64,000 nt of DNA from Nocardioides mesophilus. GTDB taxonomy: Bacteria; Actinomycetota; Actinomycetes; Propionibacteriales; Nocardioidaceae. The stretch covers positions 3,810,501 through 3,874,500 of the forward strand of contig NZ_CP060713.1 in assembly GCF_014395785.1 (NCBI RefSeq), given 5' to 3'. A program made the position numbers and the translations under genes. Of the stretch, positions 8,237 to 16,051 are shown piece by piece. Every line of letters begins with the position of its first letter. Position 1 is the first letter of the stretch. The notes under the pieces were generated by a model, which worked only from the letters and a program-made list of their open reading frames with translations, was not told the origin of the DNA and made no database searches.

Positions 8237-9635
8237 GCCGGCCGCAGGGGAGGGACGCCGCGGCCTGCCCACGTCGTCGCGGCTGCTGCTCATCGGCGCG
8301 ATGCTGCTCGTCCCGCTGCTCGGCTTCGCGCTGCTGATGCGGCAGCCGTCGCTGGACCTGCGGTGGGAGCACCATCCCACGCACTTCTGGCTGGTGCTGA
8401 CCACCGCCGCGCTCAGCGCCGTCCTCGCCTATGCCACCGGCGCCGCGGCCGAGCAGCGCGGGGACGCCCGGGTGCTCTGGGTGTCCCTGGCCTTCCTGTC
8501 CGCCGCCGGCTTCCTGGGCCTGCACGCGCTGGCGACCCCCGGGGTGCTGCTGATGACCGCGAACACCGGCTTCGTGGTGGCCACCCCGGTGGGGATCGCG
8601 CTCGGTTCGGTGCTCGCCGTGGTCTCCTCGCTGGACCTCTCCGGTGCCCGGGCCGTGCGCATGGTCCGGCGCGGTCGGCAGGTACGCCTCGCGCTCCTTG
8701 CGCTCATGGTGCTGTGGGCGGTCTTCTCGCTCGCCCGGTTGCCGCCGCTGCAGGCCGACCAGATCGTTCCCGAGCAGGCCGACGGGGTGCTCGGCGCGCT
8801 CGCGGTGCCCGCCATCGTCCTGTACGCCGTCGCCGCCGGGCGCTACGTGCGGCTGTGGCGGCGCCGGCCCTCGCTGATGCTGCTCTCGATGCTGGCGGCC
8901 TTCGTGCTGCTCGCGGAGGCGATGGTCGCCGTGGTCTTCGCGCGCAACTGGCAGCTGTCGTGGTGGGAGTGGCACGTGCTGCTGCTCGCCGCGTTCGTCC
9001 TGGTGGCGCTCGGCGCACGGCTGCAGTGGCACGAGGAGCGCTTCGCCGATCTCTACCTGCAGGACACCTCCGCCGGGCGCCGGGAGATGAGCATCCTCTT
9101 CGCCGACCTGCAGGGCTTCACGACGTTCTCGGAGCGCCACGAGCCGGCCCAGGTCACCGCGATGCTCAACGCCTTCTTCGAGGTGGCGGTCCCTCCGGTG
9201 GTGCACCGTTTCGGCGGGGAGATCGACCGGATCATCGGGGACGCGCTGATGGTGACGTTCAACAAGCGCGGCGACCAGCCCGACCACGCGGTGCGCGCCG
9301 CACGAGCCGGCCTCGCACTGCAGGAGGCGACGGCGGCGGTGGTGGCGCAGCACCCGGACTGGCCGCGTTTCCGGGTCGGCATCAACAGCGGGGAGGTCCT
9401 GGTCTCGCTGCTCGGCACCGAGGGCGGCCGCACGCACACGGTGATCGGGGACGTCGTCAACTCCGCCTCGCGGATCGAGGGCAAGGCGCCGGTCGGCGGC
9501 GTCGCCATCGGGCCCGGTACCAAGGCGCTGCTGCCGACCGCGGTCACCGAGTCGTTGGGGAAGCTGGAGCTGAAGGGCAAGGCCGAGCCGCTCGAGGTGC
9601 ATCTGCTGCGCCGGCTCGACGCCGCCGTCGGATGA
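8229..9635 (+). CDS. Membrane-bound class III adenylate/guanylate cyclase
   Basis: A 468-residue protein. The first 260 residues hold about six to seven hydrophobic segments, starting at LLLIGAMLLVPLLGFALLM. A class III nucleotide cyclase domain follows (about 285-460). Metal-binding aspartates are in ILFADLQGFT and RIIGDALMV. The transition-state Asn/Arg lie in VIGDVVNSASRIEG. The lysine that usually helps select adenine is replaced by Arg (EIDRIIGDA versus the common DKxxGDA). The product (cAMP, cGMP or other) cannot be fixed from sequence. The start ATG overlaps the end of the receiver-flavoprotein gene (ATGGCTGA), so the two are coupled and may form one signalling unit. Confidence 0.9.
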   Translation: MAEPAAGEGRRGLPTSSRLLLIGAMLLVPLLGFALLMRQPSLDLRWEHHPTHFWLVLTTAALSAVLAYATGAAAEQRGDARVLWVSLAFLSAAGFLGLHALATPGVLLMTANTGFVVATPVGIALGSVLAVVSSLDLSGARAVRMVRRGRQVRLALLALMVLWAVFSLARLPPLQADQIVPEQADGVLGALAVPAIVLYAVAAGRYVRLWRRRPSLMLLSMLAAFVLLAEAMVAVVFARNWQLSWWEWHVLLLAAFVLVALGARLQWHEERFADLYLQDTSAGRREMSILFADLQGFTTFSERHEPAQVTAMLNAFFEVAVPPVVHRFGGEIDRIIGDALMVTFNKRGDQPDHAVRAARAGLALQEATAAVVAQHPDWPRFRVGINSGEVLVSLLGTEGGRTHTVIGDVVNSASRIEGKAPVGGVAIGPGTKALLPTAVTESLGKLELKGKAEPLEVHLLRRLDAAVG

Positions 9636-9683
9636 GCCGGGCGGTGGGGGCCGGCGCGTGGGCGGCTGCGGCGACGACGGGGC

Positions 9684-10208
9684 TCAGACCACGTGGGGCA
9701 GCGGGTGCCGTACGCCGGTGCTCGTGTCGATGAGCGCGGCGTGGTCGAAGGTCAGCAGCAGCGGCAGCACCTCGAAGGCCAGCCGGGCGACCACGGGAAG
9801 CTCCTCGAGGTGCAGCCGCGGAGCCAAGGTCAGGTGCGGCGTCCACGAGCCGGGCTCGTAGTTGCGGTGCAGCTCCGCCGGGGTCGTCCGGATCGCTCGC
9901 ACCACCGCCTCCTGGCGCCGTGCGAGGTCGCTGGAGGCGGCCGGCGCCAGCCAGCAACGGCTTCGGCGGAACATCCCGAGCGCGTCGAAGGGCAGCGTGG
10001 TCGGTCCCGCGTCGGGCAGCCCGGCGACCGCCGTACGCACCTGCGCGAGGTCGTAGTCGAGCAGCGAGGCGAACGTCAGGTGCGGCACGTGGTGGCCGTG
10101 GGTGTGGCTGAGCAGCGTCCCGATCCCGGCGTCCTCCAGGCGCCGCCACAGGGCCCGGAGCGCGAAGTCGGACGCGGAGTCGGCCAGCAGGCACACGGAG
10201 AGGGCCAT
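9684..10208 (-). CDS. 2'-5' RNA ligase / cyclic phosphodiesterase-like protein
   Basis: A 174-residue protein of the 2H phosphoesterase superfamily. The two catalytic HxT motifs are present: His43-Leu-Thr45 (PHLTF) and His125-Leu-Thr127 (PHLTLAP), in a protein of the usual 170-190 residue size. Family members act on 2',3'-cyclic phosphates or 2'-5' linkages in RNA or small nucleotides; the substrate here is unknown. The ATG at 10208 gives MALSVCLLAD, a typical first strand. It is convergent with the cyclase gene and lies downstream of the Balon-like gene on the same strand with a 209-base gap. Confidence 0.82.
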   Translation of the reverse strand: MALSVCLLADSASDFALRALWRRLEDAGIGTLLSHTHGHHVPHLTFASLLDYDLAQVRTAVAGLPDAGPTTLPFDALGMFRRSRCWLAPAASSDLARRQEAVVRAIRTTPAELHRNYEPGSWTPHLTLAPRLHLEELPVVARLAFEVLPLLLTFDHAALIDTSTGVRHPLPHVV

Positions 10209-10371
10209 CGCGTTCAGGCCTCCCGCGGCTCGGCGGCGCCGGTACGCCGCGTCGGTGCTCTCATGTGCCGGATTGTCGCAAGCCGACGGCCGGCTCCGGC
10301 GTCATTGACGCGACCCGACGCGACCGGACCGCCAGCGCGGTCGACTCGGCGGCGCGAGGCGACGGGCCCGA

Positions 10372-10406
10372 GGGACGGATGCGCTGGGACGGATGCGCTG
10401 GGACGG
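10372..10406. repeat. Short 14-bp tandem repeat
   Basis: GGGACGGATGCGCT occurs twice in a row (10372-10385 and 10386-10399), followed by a partial third copy (GGGACGG). It lies in the 209-base spacer downstream of the Balon-like gene. No function is evident. Confidence 0.7.
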
Positions 10407-10417
10407 GCGCGAACCAC

Positions 10418-11518
10418 CTAGCGCGTGCCGGTGCCCTCGGCGGGCTGGTCCCACCTCAGCAGTGCGGCGACCGGGCGGCCGCCGAGCGCCTCGGCGCGCT
10501 CGACGGCGACGTCCGCGCCGGTCAGCGCAGCGGCCGCGATCAGGGCCCGGTCCGCCGGGACCTCCTTGAGCACGGGGAACTCGCCGAGCATCAGCCCCGG
10601 GTGGTCCCGGGGCCGCAGCGTCCGCTCCGCGGCCGCCTCCGGGTCCAGCAGCAGCGTGTCGACCTGGCCGCGCACGAACGCGTCGGCGACCTCGTCGACG
10701 TCGACGGCGACCGCCTCGTGGCGGCCGAGCCGGTCCTCGAGCGTCTGCGCGAGCTCGGTACGCCGGGCCACGGCGTGGTCGAACAGCGCCTCCCGGATCG
10801 CCTGCTGCCTCGCCTCGACGCCGCCGTCCTCGGCGCGGGTGCCGGTCTGCAGGTGCACCACCTCGGCCGGCGTGCCCTCGAGGCCCTTCCTGACCTCGCC
10901 GACGGCGTGCGGATCGCCGGCGAGCAGCACCAGTCGCGGGCCGCTGCGCACGCGGGAGAGGACCTCCTCGGCGACCGCCTCGGCATTGCGCCGCCAGACG
11001 TTCTCGGTGACCCTCTGGTAGCGCATCTGGGACCAGCCGCCGGAGGGCACCTTGTGCACGTGCCAGGTCTCGCCGCCGGGGGAGGTCTCGACCACCGGCT
11101 CGGGTACGTCGGAGCTGTAGACGCCCACGTCGCCGCCCTCGTGGTCGACGAGCGCGAGCACGAACGGGGTGGCGCCGTCCTCGGCCTCGATCCAGGCGCT
11201 GATGTCGGGGAGCGGACCCCAGGACACGCGCGGCCGGCTCACGCGGGTGTGCACGACCCGGTCGAAGAGGACCCCCTCCGGGTTCGCCACCACCGTCCGT
11301 GCCACCGGGGCCGGCTCGCCGACGTCGGCCCTGAGGCGGTCGGCCACGGCGGCCACCACCGCCTCGTAGGCACCTGCCTCGAGGAGCTCCCGGCAGGCGT
11401 CGCGGACCCGGATCTCGTGCTCGTGGGCACCACTCTGGGTGTCTTGGCTGACGTCGACGGTGACGCTCGCGAACGGGCCCGCGGACTGGTACATGTCTGC
11501 CAGGAGTGTCGTCCTCAT
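10418..11518 (-). CDS. Balon/Rv2629-like ribosome-hibernation factor (Vms1/aeRF1 family)
   Basis: A 366-residue protein whose plan resembles mycobacterial Rv2629, recently grouped with Balon, an aeRF1-like factor that binds the A site of idle ribosomes. The N-terminus has the pattern QSAGPFASVTVDVSQDT. The middle has SRPRVSWGPLPDISAW, DHEGGDVGVYSSD and VHKVPSGGWSQMRYQ. The C-terminal domain includes RLVLLAGDPHAV and ends GGRPVAALLRW. No GGQ release motif is visible, consistent with a hibernation or rescue role rather than peptide release. The ATG at 11518 has GGAG about ten bases upstream. It is transcribed away from the YihY gene. The homology is recalled, not searched. Confidence 0.78.
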   Translation of the reverse strand: MRTTLLADMYQSAGPFASVTVDVSQDTQSGAHEHEIRVRDACRELLEAGAYEAVVAAVADRLRADVGEPAPVARTVVANPEGVLFDRVVHTRVSRPRVSWGPLPDISAWIEAEDGATPFVLALVDHEGGDVGVYSSDVPEPVVETSPGGETWHVHKVPSGGWSQMRYQRVTENVWRRNAEAVAEEVLSRVRSGPRLVLLAGDPHAVGEVRKGLEGTPAEVVHLQTGTRAEDGGVEARQQAIREALFDHAVARRTELAQTLEDRLGRHEAVAVDVDEVADAFVRGQVDTLLLDPEAAAERTLRPRDHPGLMLGEFPVLKEVPADRALIAAAALTGADVAVERAEALGGRPVAALLRWDQPAEGTGTR

Positions 11519-11708
11519 GGATCTTGTCTACTCCGCCGCACGCCTCCACGACGGCGAAACCCTGGCGTCGACAGCACGGCGGCGCGACAACCCCGGAGCT
11601 TCGTCCGGCTTGCGTGGATCCGTGGCGGCGGCCCGCCTCGAGGACCGGCAGCAGGCCGGGCCCCGGGTTCTCCCGAGAAGGCCCGCCTCGTCCGGCTAGC
11701 GTGGGCCT

Positions 11709-12716
11709 GTGCCCGGGTTGGTGGATCGATTCGACGAGCTGCAACGGCGTCGCCGTGCCCTCAGCATCCCGCTCGGCGTGGTCTACAAGTTCTTCGACGA
11801 CCAGGGCGGCTACCTCGCGGCCATCCTGACCTACTACGCGTTCCTGGCGATCTTCCCGATCCTGCTGATCGCCTCCTCGGTGCTGGGCTTCCTGATCCAG
11901 GGCGATGCGCAACTGCGCCAGACGATCCTGGACTCGGCACTCGGGCAGTTCCCCATCGTCGGCACCCAGCTCGGCCTTCCCGAAGGGCTGCGCGGCAGCA
12001 CGTCGGCGGTGGTGGTCGGTGCGCTGACCGCCCTGTACGGCGTCGTCGGGCTCGGCCAGGCGGCGCTGAACGCCGTCAACACGACCTGGGCCGTGCCGCG
12101 CAACAGCCGTCTGAACCCGGTGATGAGCCGGCTCCGCAGCCTCGGGCTGATGGTGGCGGCCGGCCTCACTCTGCTGGCGCTCGCGGTGCTGTCGACGGTG
12201 GCCAGCAACGTCGACGCCTTCAGCGAGCGGGTGGCGGCCTGGCTGCAGGTGCTGGCGCCCCTGGCGTCGGTGGCGATCACGGCCGTCGTGCTGTCGCTGA
12301 TGCTGGCCGTGGCGACCCAGCAGCGGCACCGGTTCCGGACGGTGCTGCCCGGCGGCATCACCATCGCGGTGCTGTGGCACGTGCTGCAGCTCTTCGGCGG
12401 CATCTACGTGAGCGGCGTGATCAACCGCGTCAGTGAGATGAACGGCGTCTTCGCGGTAGTGCTGGGGCTGATCGCGCTGATCTACCTCGGATCGGCGTCG
12501 GCGGTGATCGGCATGGAGATCAACGTGGTCCTGGCCCGCGACCTGTATCCCCGGGCGCTGTTGACGCCGTTCACCGACGCGGTGGAGCTCACCGACGCCG
12601 ACCGGCGGGTCTACACCGACTACGCGCGGGCCCAGCGGCACAAGGGGTTCGAGCAGGTCGAGGTGACCTTCCGCCCTCGGGACGAGGCCGCTGAAGACAG
12701 GTTGCGCGGCACCTGA
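11709..12716 (+). CDS. YihY/BrkB-family inner membrane protein
   Basis: A 335-residue integral membrane protein of the YihY/virulence factor BrkB (formerly 'RNase BN') family. After a basic N-terminus, VVYKFFDDQGGYLAAILTYYAF leads into about six hydrophobic helices. Recognisable family stretches are SALGQFPIVG, GLGQAALNAVNTTWAVPRN, and FGGIYVSG with YLGSASAVIGMEINVVL near the end. The C-terminal 60 residues are cytoplasmic and charged. The transported or sensed molecule is not known for the family. The GTG start at 11709 gives MPGLVDRFDELQ. The gene ends at a repeat-containing convergent region. Confidence 0.9.
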   Translation: MPGLVDRFDELQRRRRALSIPLGVVYKFFDDQGGYLAAILTYYAFLAIFPILLIASSVLGFLIQGDAQLRQTILDSALGQFPIVGTQLGLPEGLRGSTSAVVVGALTALYGVVGLGQAALNAVNTTWAVPRNSRLNPVMSRLRSLGLMVAAGLTLLALAVLSTVASNVDAFSERVAAWLQVLAPLASVAITAVVLSLMLAVATQQRHRFRTVLPGGITIAVLWHVLQLFGGIYVSGVINRVSEMNGVFAVVLGLIALIYLGSASAVIGMEINVVLARDLYPRALLTPFTDAVELTDADRRVYTDYARAQRHKGFEQVEVTFRPRDEAAEDRLRGT

Positions 12717-12722
12717 TCAGGG

Positions 12723-12780
12723 CAGGTCGCCCAGCCTCCGACGGGGACAGGTCGCCCAGCGTCCGACGGGGACAGGTCGC
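12723..12780. repeat. 25-bp tandem direct repeat
   Basis: Two 25-base copies beginning CAGGTCGCCCAGC and ending TCCGACGGGGA (12723-12747 and 12748-12772) differ at one base. They are followed by a partial third copy CAGGTCGC (12773-12780). They lie between convergent stop codons. Confidence 0.85.
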
Positions 12781-12792
12781 GCCATACCTGTC
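12771..12792. terminator. Convergent-gene hairpin
   Basis: GACAGGT (12771-12777) pairs with ACCTGTC (12786-12792) across an 8-base loop. It lies between the YihY gene and the convergent phosphatase gene and overlaps the last repeat copy. Confidence 0.5.
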
Positions 12793-13972
12793 AGCCGGGC
12801 ACGCCGAGCGCCACGACCGCGACGTCGTCGCGGGGGTTCCCGTGCTGGAACATCACGACGTCCTCGAGCACGGCCGAGGCGAGCTCCTCGGTGGAGCCCC
12901 GGTGCCGCTCGGCACACGAGCGGAGCCGCGCGTCGCCGTACAGCTCGCGATCGCGCCGGCCCTCGGTGACCCCGTCGGTGAACAGCAGCAGCTTGTCCCC
13001 GACGCCCAGGGTGAGCCGGCGGTCCTCGAAGCGCGCGTTGTCCAGGACCCCGACCAGAGGTCCCGAGCCGCTGACCGGGACCGCCGGAGAGCCGGGGGAG
13101 AGCAGCAGCGGAGCCGGGTGCCCGCCGGAGCCGAGCGTCGCCCGCCAGGTGGCCCCCTGCCGCTGCAGACGCACCAGGACGACGGTGCAGAACCGGTCGG
13201 TCTCGTGGACGAGCAGCACCTCGTTGAGCACCGCCAGCGCCTGGCTCGGCGCGTGCAGACCGATGACCACCGCGCGCAGGGTGTGCCGGACCAGCGAGGT
13301 GACCACCGCGGCCTCGACACCCTTGCCGCACACGTCTCCCAGCACCACCACCCAGTCGTCGGGGCCGATCTGGAAGGCGTCCCAGAAGTCGCCGCCCACC
13401 TCCGCGCCGTGGCCGGCCGGCCGGAAGGCCGCGGAGAAGTCGAGGCCGGGGATCGTCGGTGGGGCGGGCGGCAGCAGGGTCTGCTGCAGCGTCCGGGCCA
13501 GCTCCCGGGCCCGCAGCTCCGAGGCCTCGGCGCGCTGCTTGGCGAGCAGCAGCTCCTGCTCGTAGCGCCGCCGTTCGGTCGCGTCGAGGAGGACGACGCG
13601 AGCGGCCCGCGGCTCGCCGTCCGGGTCGCGGTCCAGCACCGCGTTGATGAGGACCGGCAACCGGCTGCCGTCGGCGCGCACCAGCTCGAGCGCCACCTCC
13701 CGCACCTGGCCCTGCATCTGCAGCATCGGCGCGTAGTGCGTCTCGTGGTAGAGCCGGCCGCCCGGGCTGAGCAGGCTCACGAAGCTGCGGCGCCCGACCA
13801 GGTCCTCGCGCCGGTAGCCGGTCCAGTCGAGGAAGGTCTTGTTGACACGCACGAGCTCGCCGTCCGGCGTCGTCGACAGCAGCCCGCAGGGCGCCCGCTG
13901 GTAGAGCTCCTCGGGGTCGTCGTCGAGGAGGGCCTCCACCCAGCTCTGGGGCAGTCCTTCGGGTGGTGTCAC
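12791..13972 (-). CDS. rsbP: RsbP-like PAS/PP2C (SpoIIE-type) serine phosphatase
   Basis: A 393-residue protein with the two-domain plan of Bacillus subtilis RsbP (about 403 residues). A PAS domain fills residues 20-135 (LVRVNKTFLDWTGYRREDL). A short coiled coil of Glu/Leu/Arg follows (ERRRYEQELLLAKQRAEASE). A PP2C-type phosphatase domain occupies 180-393, with metal-binding motifs GGDFWDAF, VLGDVCGKGVEAA, LLFTDGVTEG and PRDDVAVV. RsbP dephosphorylates the anti-anti-sigma factor RsbV in the energy-stress branch of the sigma-B pathway. The GTG start overlaps the stop of the RsbQ-like gene by four bases. No RsbV/RsbW or sigma-B gene is in the window. Confidence 0.88.
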   Translation of the reverse strand: MTPPEGLPQSWVEALLDDDPEELYQRAPCGLLSTTPDGELVRVNKTFLDWTGYRREDLVGRRSFVSLLSPGGRLYHETHYAPMLQMQGQVREVALELVRADGSRLPVLINAVLDRDPDGEPRAARVVLLDATERRRYEQELLLAKQRAEASELRARELARTLQQTLLPPAPPTIPGLDFSAAFRPAGHGAEVGGDFWDAFQIGPDDWVVVLGDVCGKGVEAAVVTSLVRHTLRAVVIGLHAPSQALAVLNEVLLVHETDRFCTVVLVRLQRQGATWRATLGSGGHPAPLLLSPGSPAVPVSGSGPLVGVLDNARFEDRRLTLGVGDKLLLFTDGVTEGRRDRELYGDARLRSCAERHRGSTEELASAVLEDVVMFQHGNPRDDVAVVALGVPG

Positions 13973-14784
13973 CGTCGGGTCGGCGCCTGCGTGCGGAGGA
14001 AGGGCTCGATGGCGGCCACGGTCTCGCGGGGGGCGCTCAGGTTGGGGCAGTGGCCCGTGGCCTCGAGCATCGTCAGCGTGGCGTGCGGGACGGCGTCGCG
14101 CACGAACTCGCCCACCTGCACCGGCGCGATCACGTCGTTGGTGCACTGGAGCACCAGCGTCGGCACCGAGACGGCGGGCAGGTCGTCGCGGGAGTCGGAG
14201 AGGAACGTGACGCGGGCGAACTTCCGGGCGATCTCGGGGTCGGTGCGGCAGAAGCTCGCGGTGAGCTCCTGGCCGAGCTCGGGCCTGTCCTCGTTGCCCA
14301 TGATGACCGGCGCCATGGCGCTCGACCAGCCGAGGTAGTTGCTGTCCAGCGAGTCGAGCAGCTCGTGGATGTCCTGCTCGGAGAAGCCGCCGACGTAGCC
14401 GTCGTCGTCGATGTAGCGCGGCGACGGCGAGACCATCACCATCGCCGCGAACCGTTCCGGAGCGGTGGTGACCGCGCGCACGCCGATCATCGCCGCCACC
14501 GAGTGGCCGACGAAGACGACGTCCTGCAGGTCGAGCGCCTCGCACACCGCGAGGACGTCCTCGGCGTATCCCTGCAGCGTGGAGTAGCGCTCCGGGTCGT
14601 AGTCGGAGAGGTCGGAGCCGCCGGCCCCCATCAGGTCGAAGGTGACGACGCGGTAGTCCGCGGTGAACGCGGGCGCGACGTAGCGCCACATGTTCTGGTC
14701 ACAGCCGAAGCCGTGCACGAACAGCAGCGGCTGCGCGTCGGCAGGGCCCGTCACCGAGACGTTGTTGCGGGCGAGGGCGTCCAT
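13969..14784 (-). CDS. rsbQ: RsbQ-like alpha/beta hydrolase, activator of the RsbP phosphatase
   Basis: A 271-residue alpha/beta hydrolase very close in pattern to B. subtilis RsbQ (269 residues). Shared stretches are FVHGFGCDQNMW, VAPAF, RVVTFDLMGAGGSDLSDYD, VCEALDL, FVGHSV, NYLGW, DPEIARKFA and LQCTNDVIAP. The catalytic triad is inferred as Ser95, Asp217 and His245, which match RsbQ Ser96, Asp219 and His247. RsbQ is thought to hydrolyse a small hydrophobic molecule and so allow the RsbP PAS domain to switch the phosphatase on. It is the first gene of the rsbQ-rsbP operon (GTGA overlap). Similar folds include plant strigolactone/karrikin receptors. Confidence 0.88.
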   Translation of the reverse strand: MDALARNNVSVTGPADAQPLLFVHGFGCDQNMWRYVAPAFTADYRVVTFDLMGAGGSDLSDYDPERYSTLQGYAEDVLAVCEALDLQDVVFVGHSVAAMIGVRAVTTAPERFAAMVMVSPSPRYIDDDGYVGGFSEQDIHELLDSLDSNYLGWSSAMAPVIMGNEDRPELGQELTASFCRTDPEIARKFARVTFLSDSRDDLPAVSVPTLVLQCTNDVIAPVQVGEFVRDAVPHATLTMLEATGHCPNLSAPRETVAAIEPFLRTQAPTRR

Positions 14785-14899
14785 CCCGGCAGGCTAACCC
14801 GAGGAGGGCCGCGCGTGACAGCCGTGCCCCGGCCGCTACCCGCGTCCGCCGGCGCGGCCCCGACGACCAGGGCCGGCGTGCCGGTGCGGAGCGGGGAGC

Positions 14900-15745
14900 T
14901 CAGCCCGCGTTGCGGATCACCCGCGCGAGCACGGCCGGACGGTTCGTGATCACGCCGTCGCCGCCGATGTGCAACGCCCGCTTCATGTCGGCTGCGGCGT
15001 CGACGGTCCACAGGAAGACGTCCATGCCCTGCTGGTGCACGGCGGCGACGTACGAGCGGCGGGCCCGGGTGTGCGGGACGCCGATCACGTCGGCCCACGA
15101 GGAGAGACCCGCCAACCGGGTGCGCGCCGGCCGGCCGAGCAGCCCGATCCGGACCGCCGGCTCGAGCGTGGAGAACAGGCGCATCGAGTCGTAGTCGAAG
15201 GAGTGCACCAGCAGGCGCCGGGAGCGGACGCCCCAGGCGAACCAGCCCGGGAAGTCGTGCAGGGTCGCGGCGACCTCCGCCTCGACGCCCGGGTAGAGCT
15301 GCGGCTCCTTGATCTCCAGCAGCAGCCCCTGGCGGCGCTCGGCCAGGAGCTGCAGCACCTGGTCCAGGGTCGGGATGCGCTTCCCGGCGTACCGGTCGGA
15401 CATCCAGGAGCCGGCGTCCAGCTGCTGGAGCTCGGCGTAGGTGAAGTCGCCGACATTCCAGGGCGCCCGGCCCGGGAAGACCTGCTCGACGTCGGTGGTG
15501 CGCGCGAGGCCGGCATCGTGCAGCAGCACGAGCCGGCCGTCCTTGCTGCGCCGTACGTCGATCTCCGCGAGCTGCCCGCCGTCCCTGATCCCGGCGCGGA
15601 TCGAGACCAGGGTGTTCTCCGGCGCCCGGCTGCTGGCGCCGCGGTGAGCGATGTCCAGGGCCTGGGCGTCGGCCCGGGCGGCCGGCGCGGCGAGGAGGGC
15701 GGTGCCGGTGAGCAGCAGGGCAAGCAGAAGGCGTGGTGCGCGCAT
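14900..15745 (-). CDS. Secreted glycerophosphodiester phosphodiesterase
   Basis: A 281-residue GDPD-family enzyme that cleaves glycerophosphodiesters to glycerol 3-phosphate and an alcohol. A signal peptide MRAPRLLLALLLTGTALLAA with AARADA cleavage covers residues 1-26. The catalytic motifs are IAHRGASSRAPENT (His, Arg, Glu), the metal-binding pair in LAEIDVRRS and the second His in VLLHDAGLARTT. Further family elements are LLLEIKEP and the C-terminal DVFLWTVD and GVITNRP. It is probably exported and used for phosphate or lipid scavenging. It is divergent from the giant RTX gene, 306 bases away. Confidence 0.9.
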   Translation of the reverse strand: MRAPRLLLALLLTGTALLAAPAARADAQALDIAHRGASSRAPENTLVSIRAGIRDGGQLAEIDVRRSKDGRLVLLHDAGLARTTDVEQVFPGRAPWNVGDFTYAELQQLDAGSWMSDRYAGKRIPTLDQVLQLLAERRQGLLLEIKEPQLYPGVEAEVAATLHDFPGWFAWGVRSRRLLVHSFDYDSMRLFSTLEPAVRIGLLGRPARTRLAGLSSWADVIGVPHTRARRSYVAAVHQQGMDVFLWTVDAAADMKRALHIGGDGVITNRPAVLARVIRNAG

Positions 15746-16051
15746 GGGGGTCCCAGGGTCCGAGATCGGCGGTTCGTCCGCACGAGGGTACGCCGCGCGG
15801 CGGCACCCGCCGGTCCGGAACCGTCCGGGGCCGCCGCACCCGCCCGGCCTGGCAGCACGACCGGTCCGCGGGACGCGAGCGGTCGTTCGGACAGTCCCGA
15901 CGAGAGTCCTGACCATGCCCGGATAGCCCGAACGGATCATTTCGCGGCATCTGCGTGAAACAGGCCGATCTGTCCCTCCCCAGACGGACAAAAACCTCAC
16001 TAACGTCGCGAAGGTCCCGGGGTCCGGGGCCGGACGGGGGAGGCCCACCGC
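15746..16051. other. Divergent intergenic region, about 300 bases
   Basis: This non-coding interval separates the glycerophosphodiesterase and the giant exported protein. Bases 15937-16003 are its only AT-richer part (ATCATTT, ACAAAAACC) and probably hold the forward promoter. A GGGGAGG ribosome binding site lies about eight bases before ATG 16052. I could not define the promoter elements further. Confidence 0.5.
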
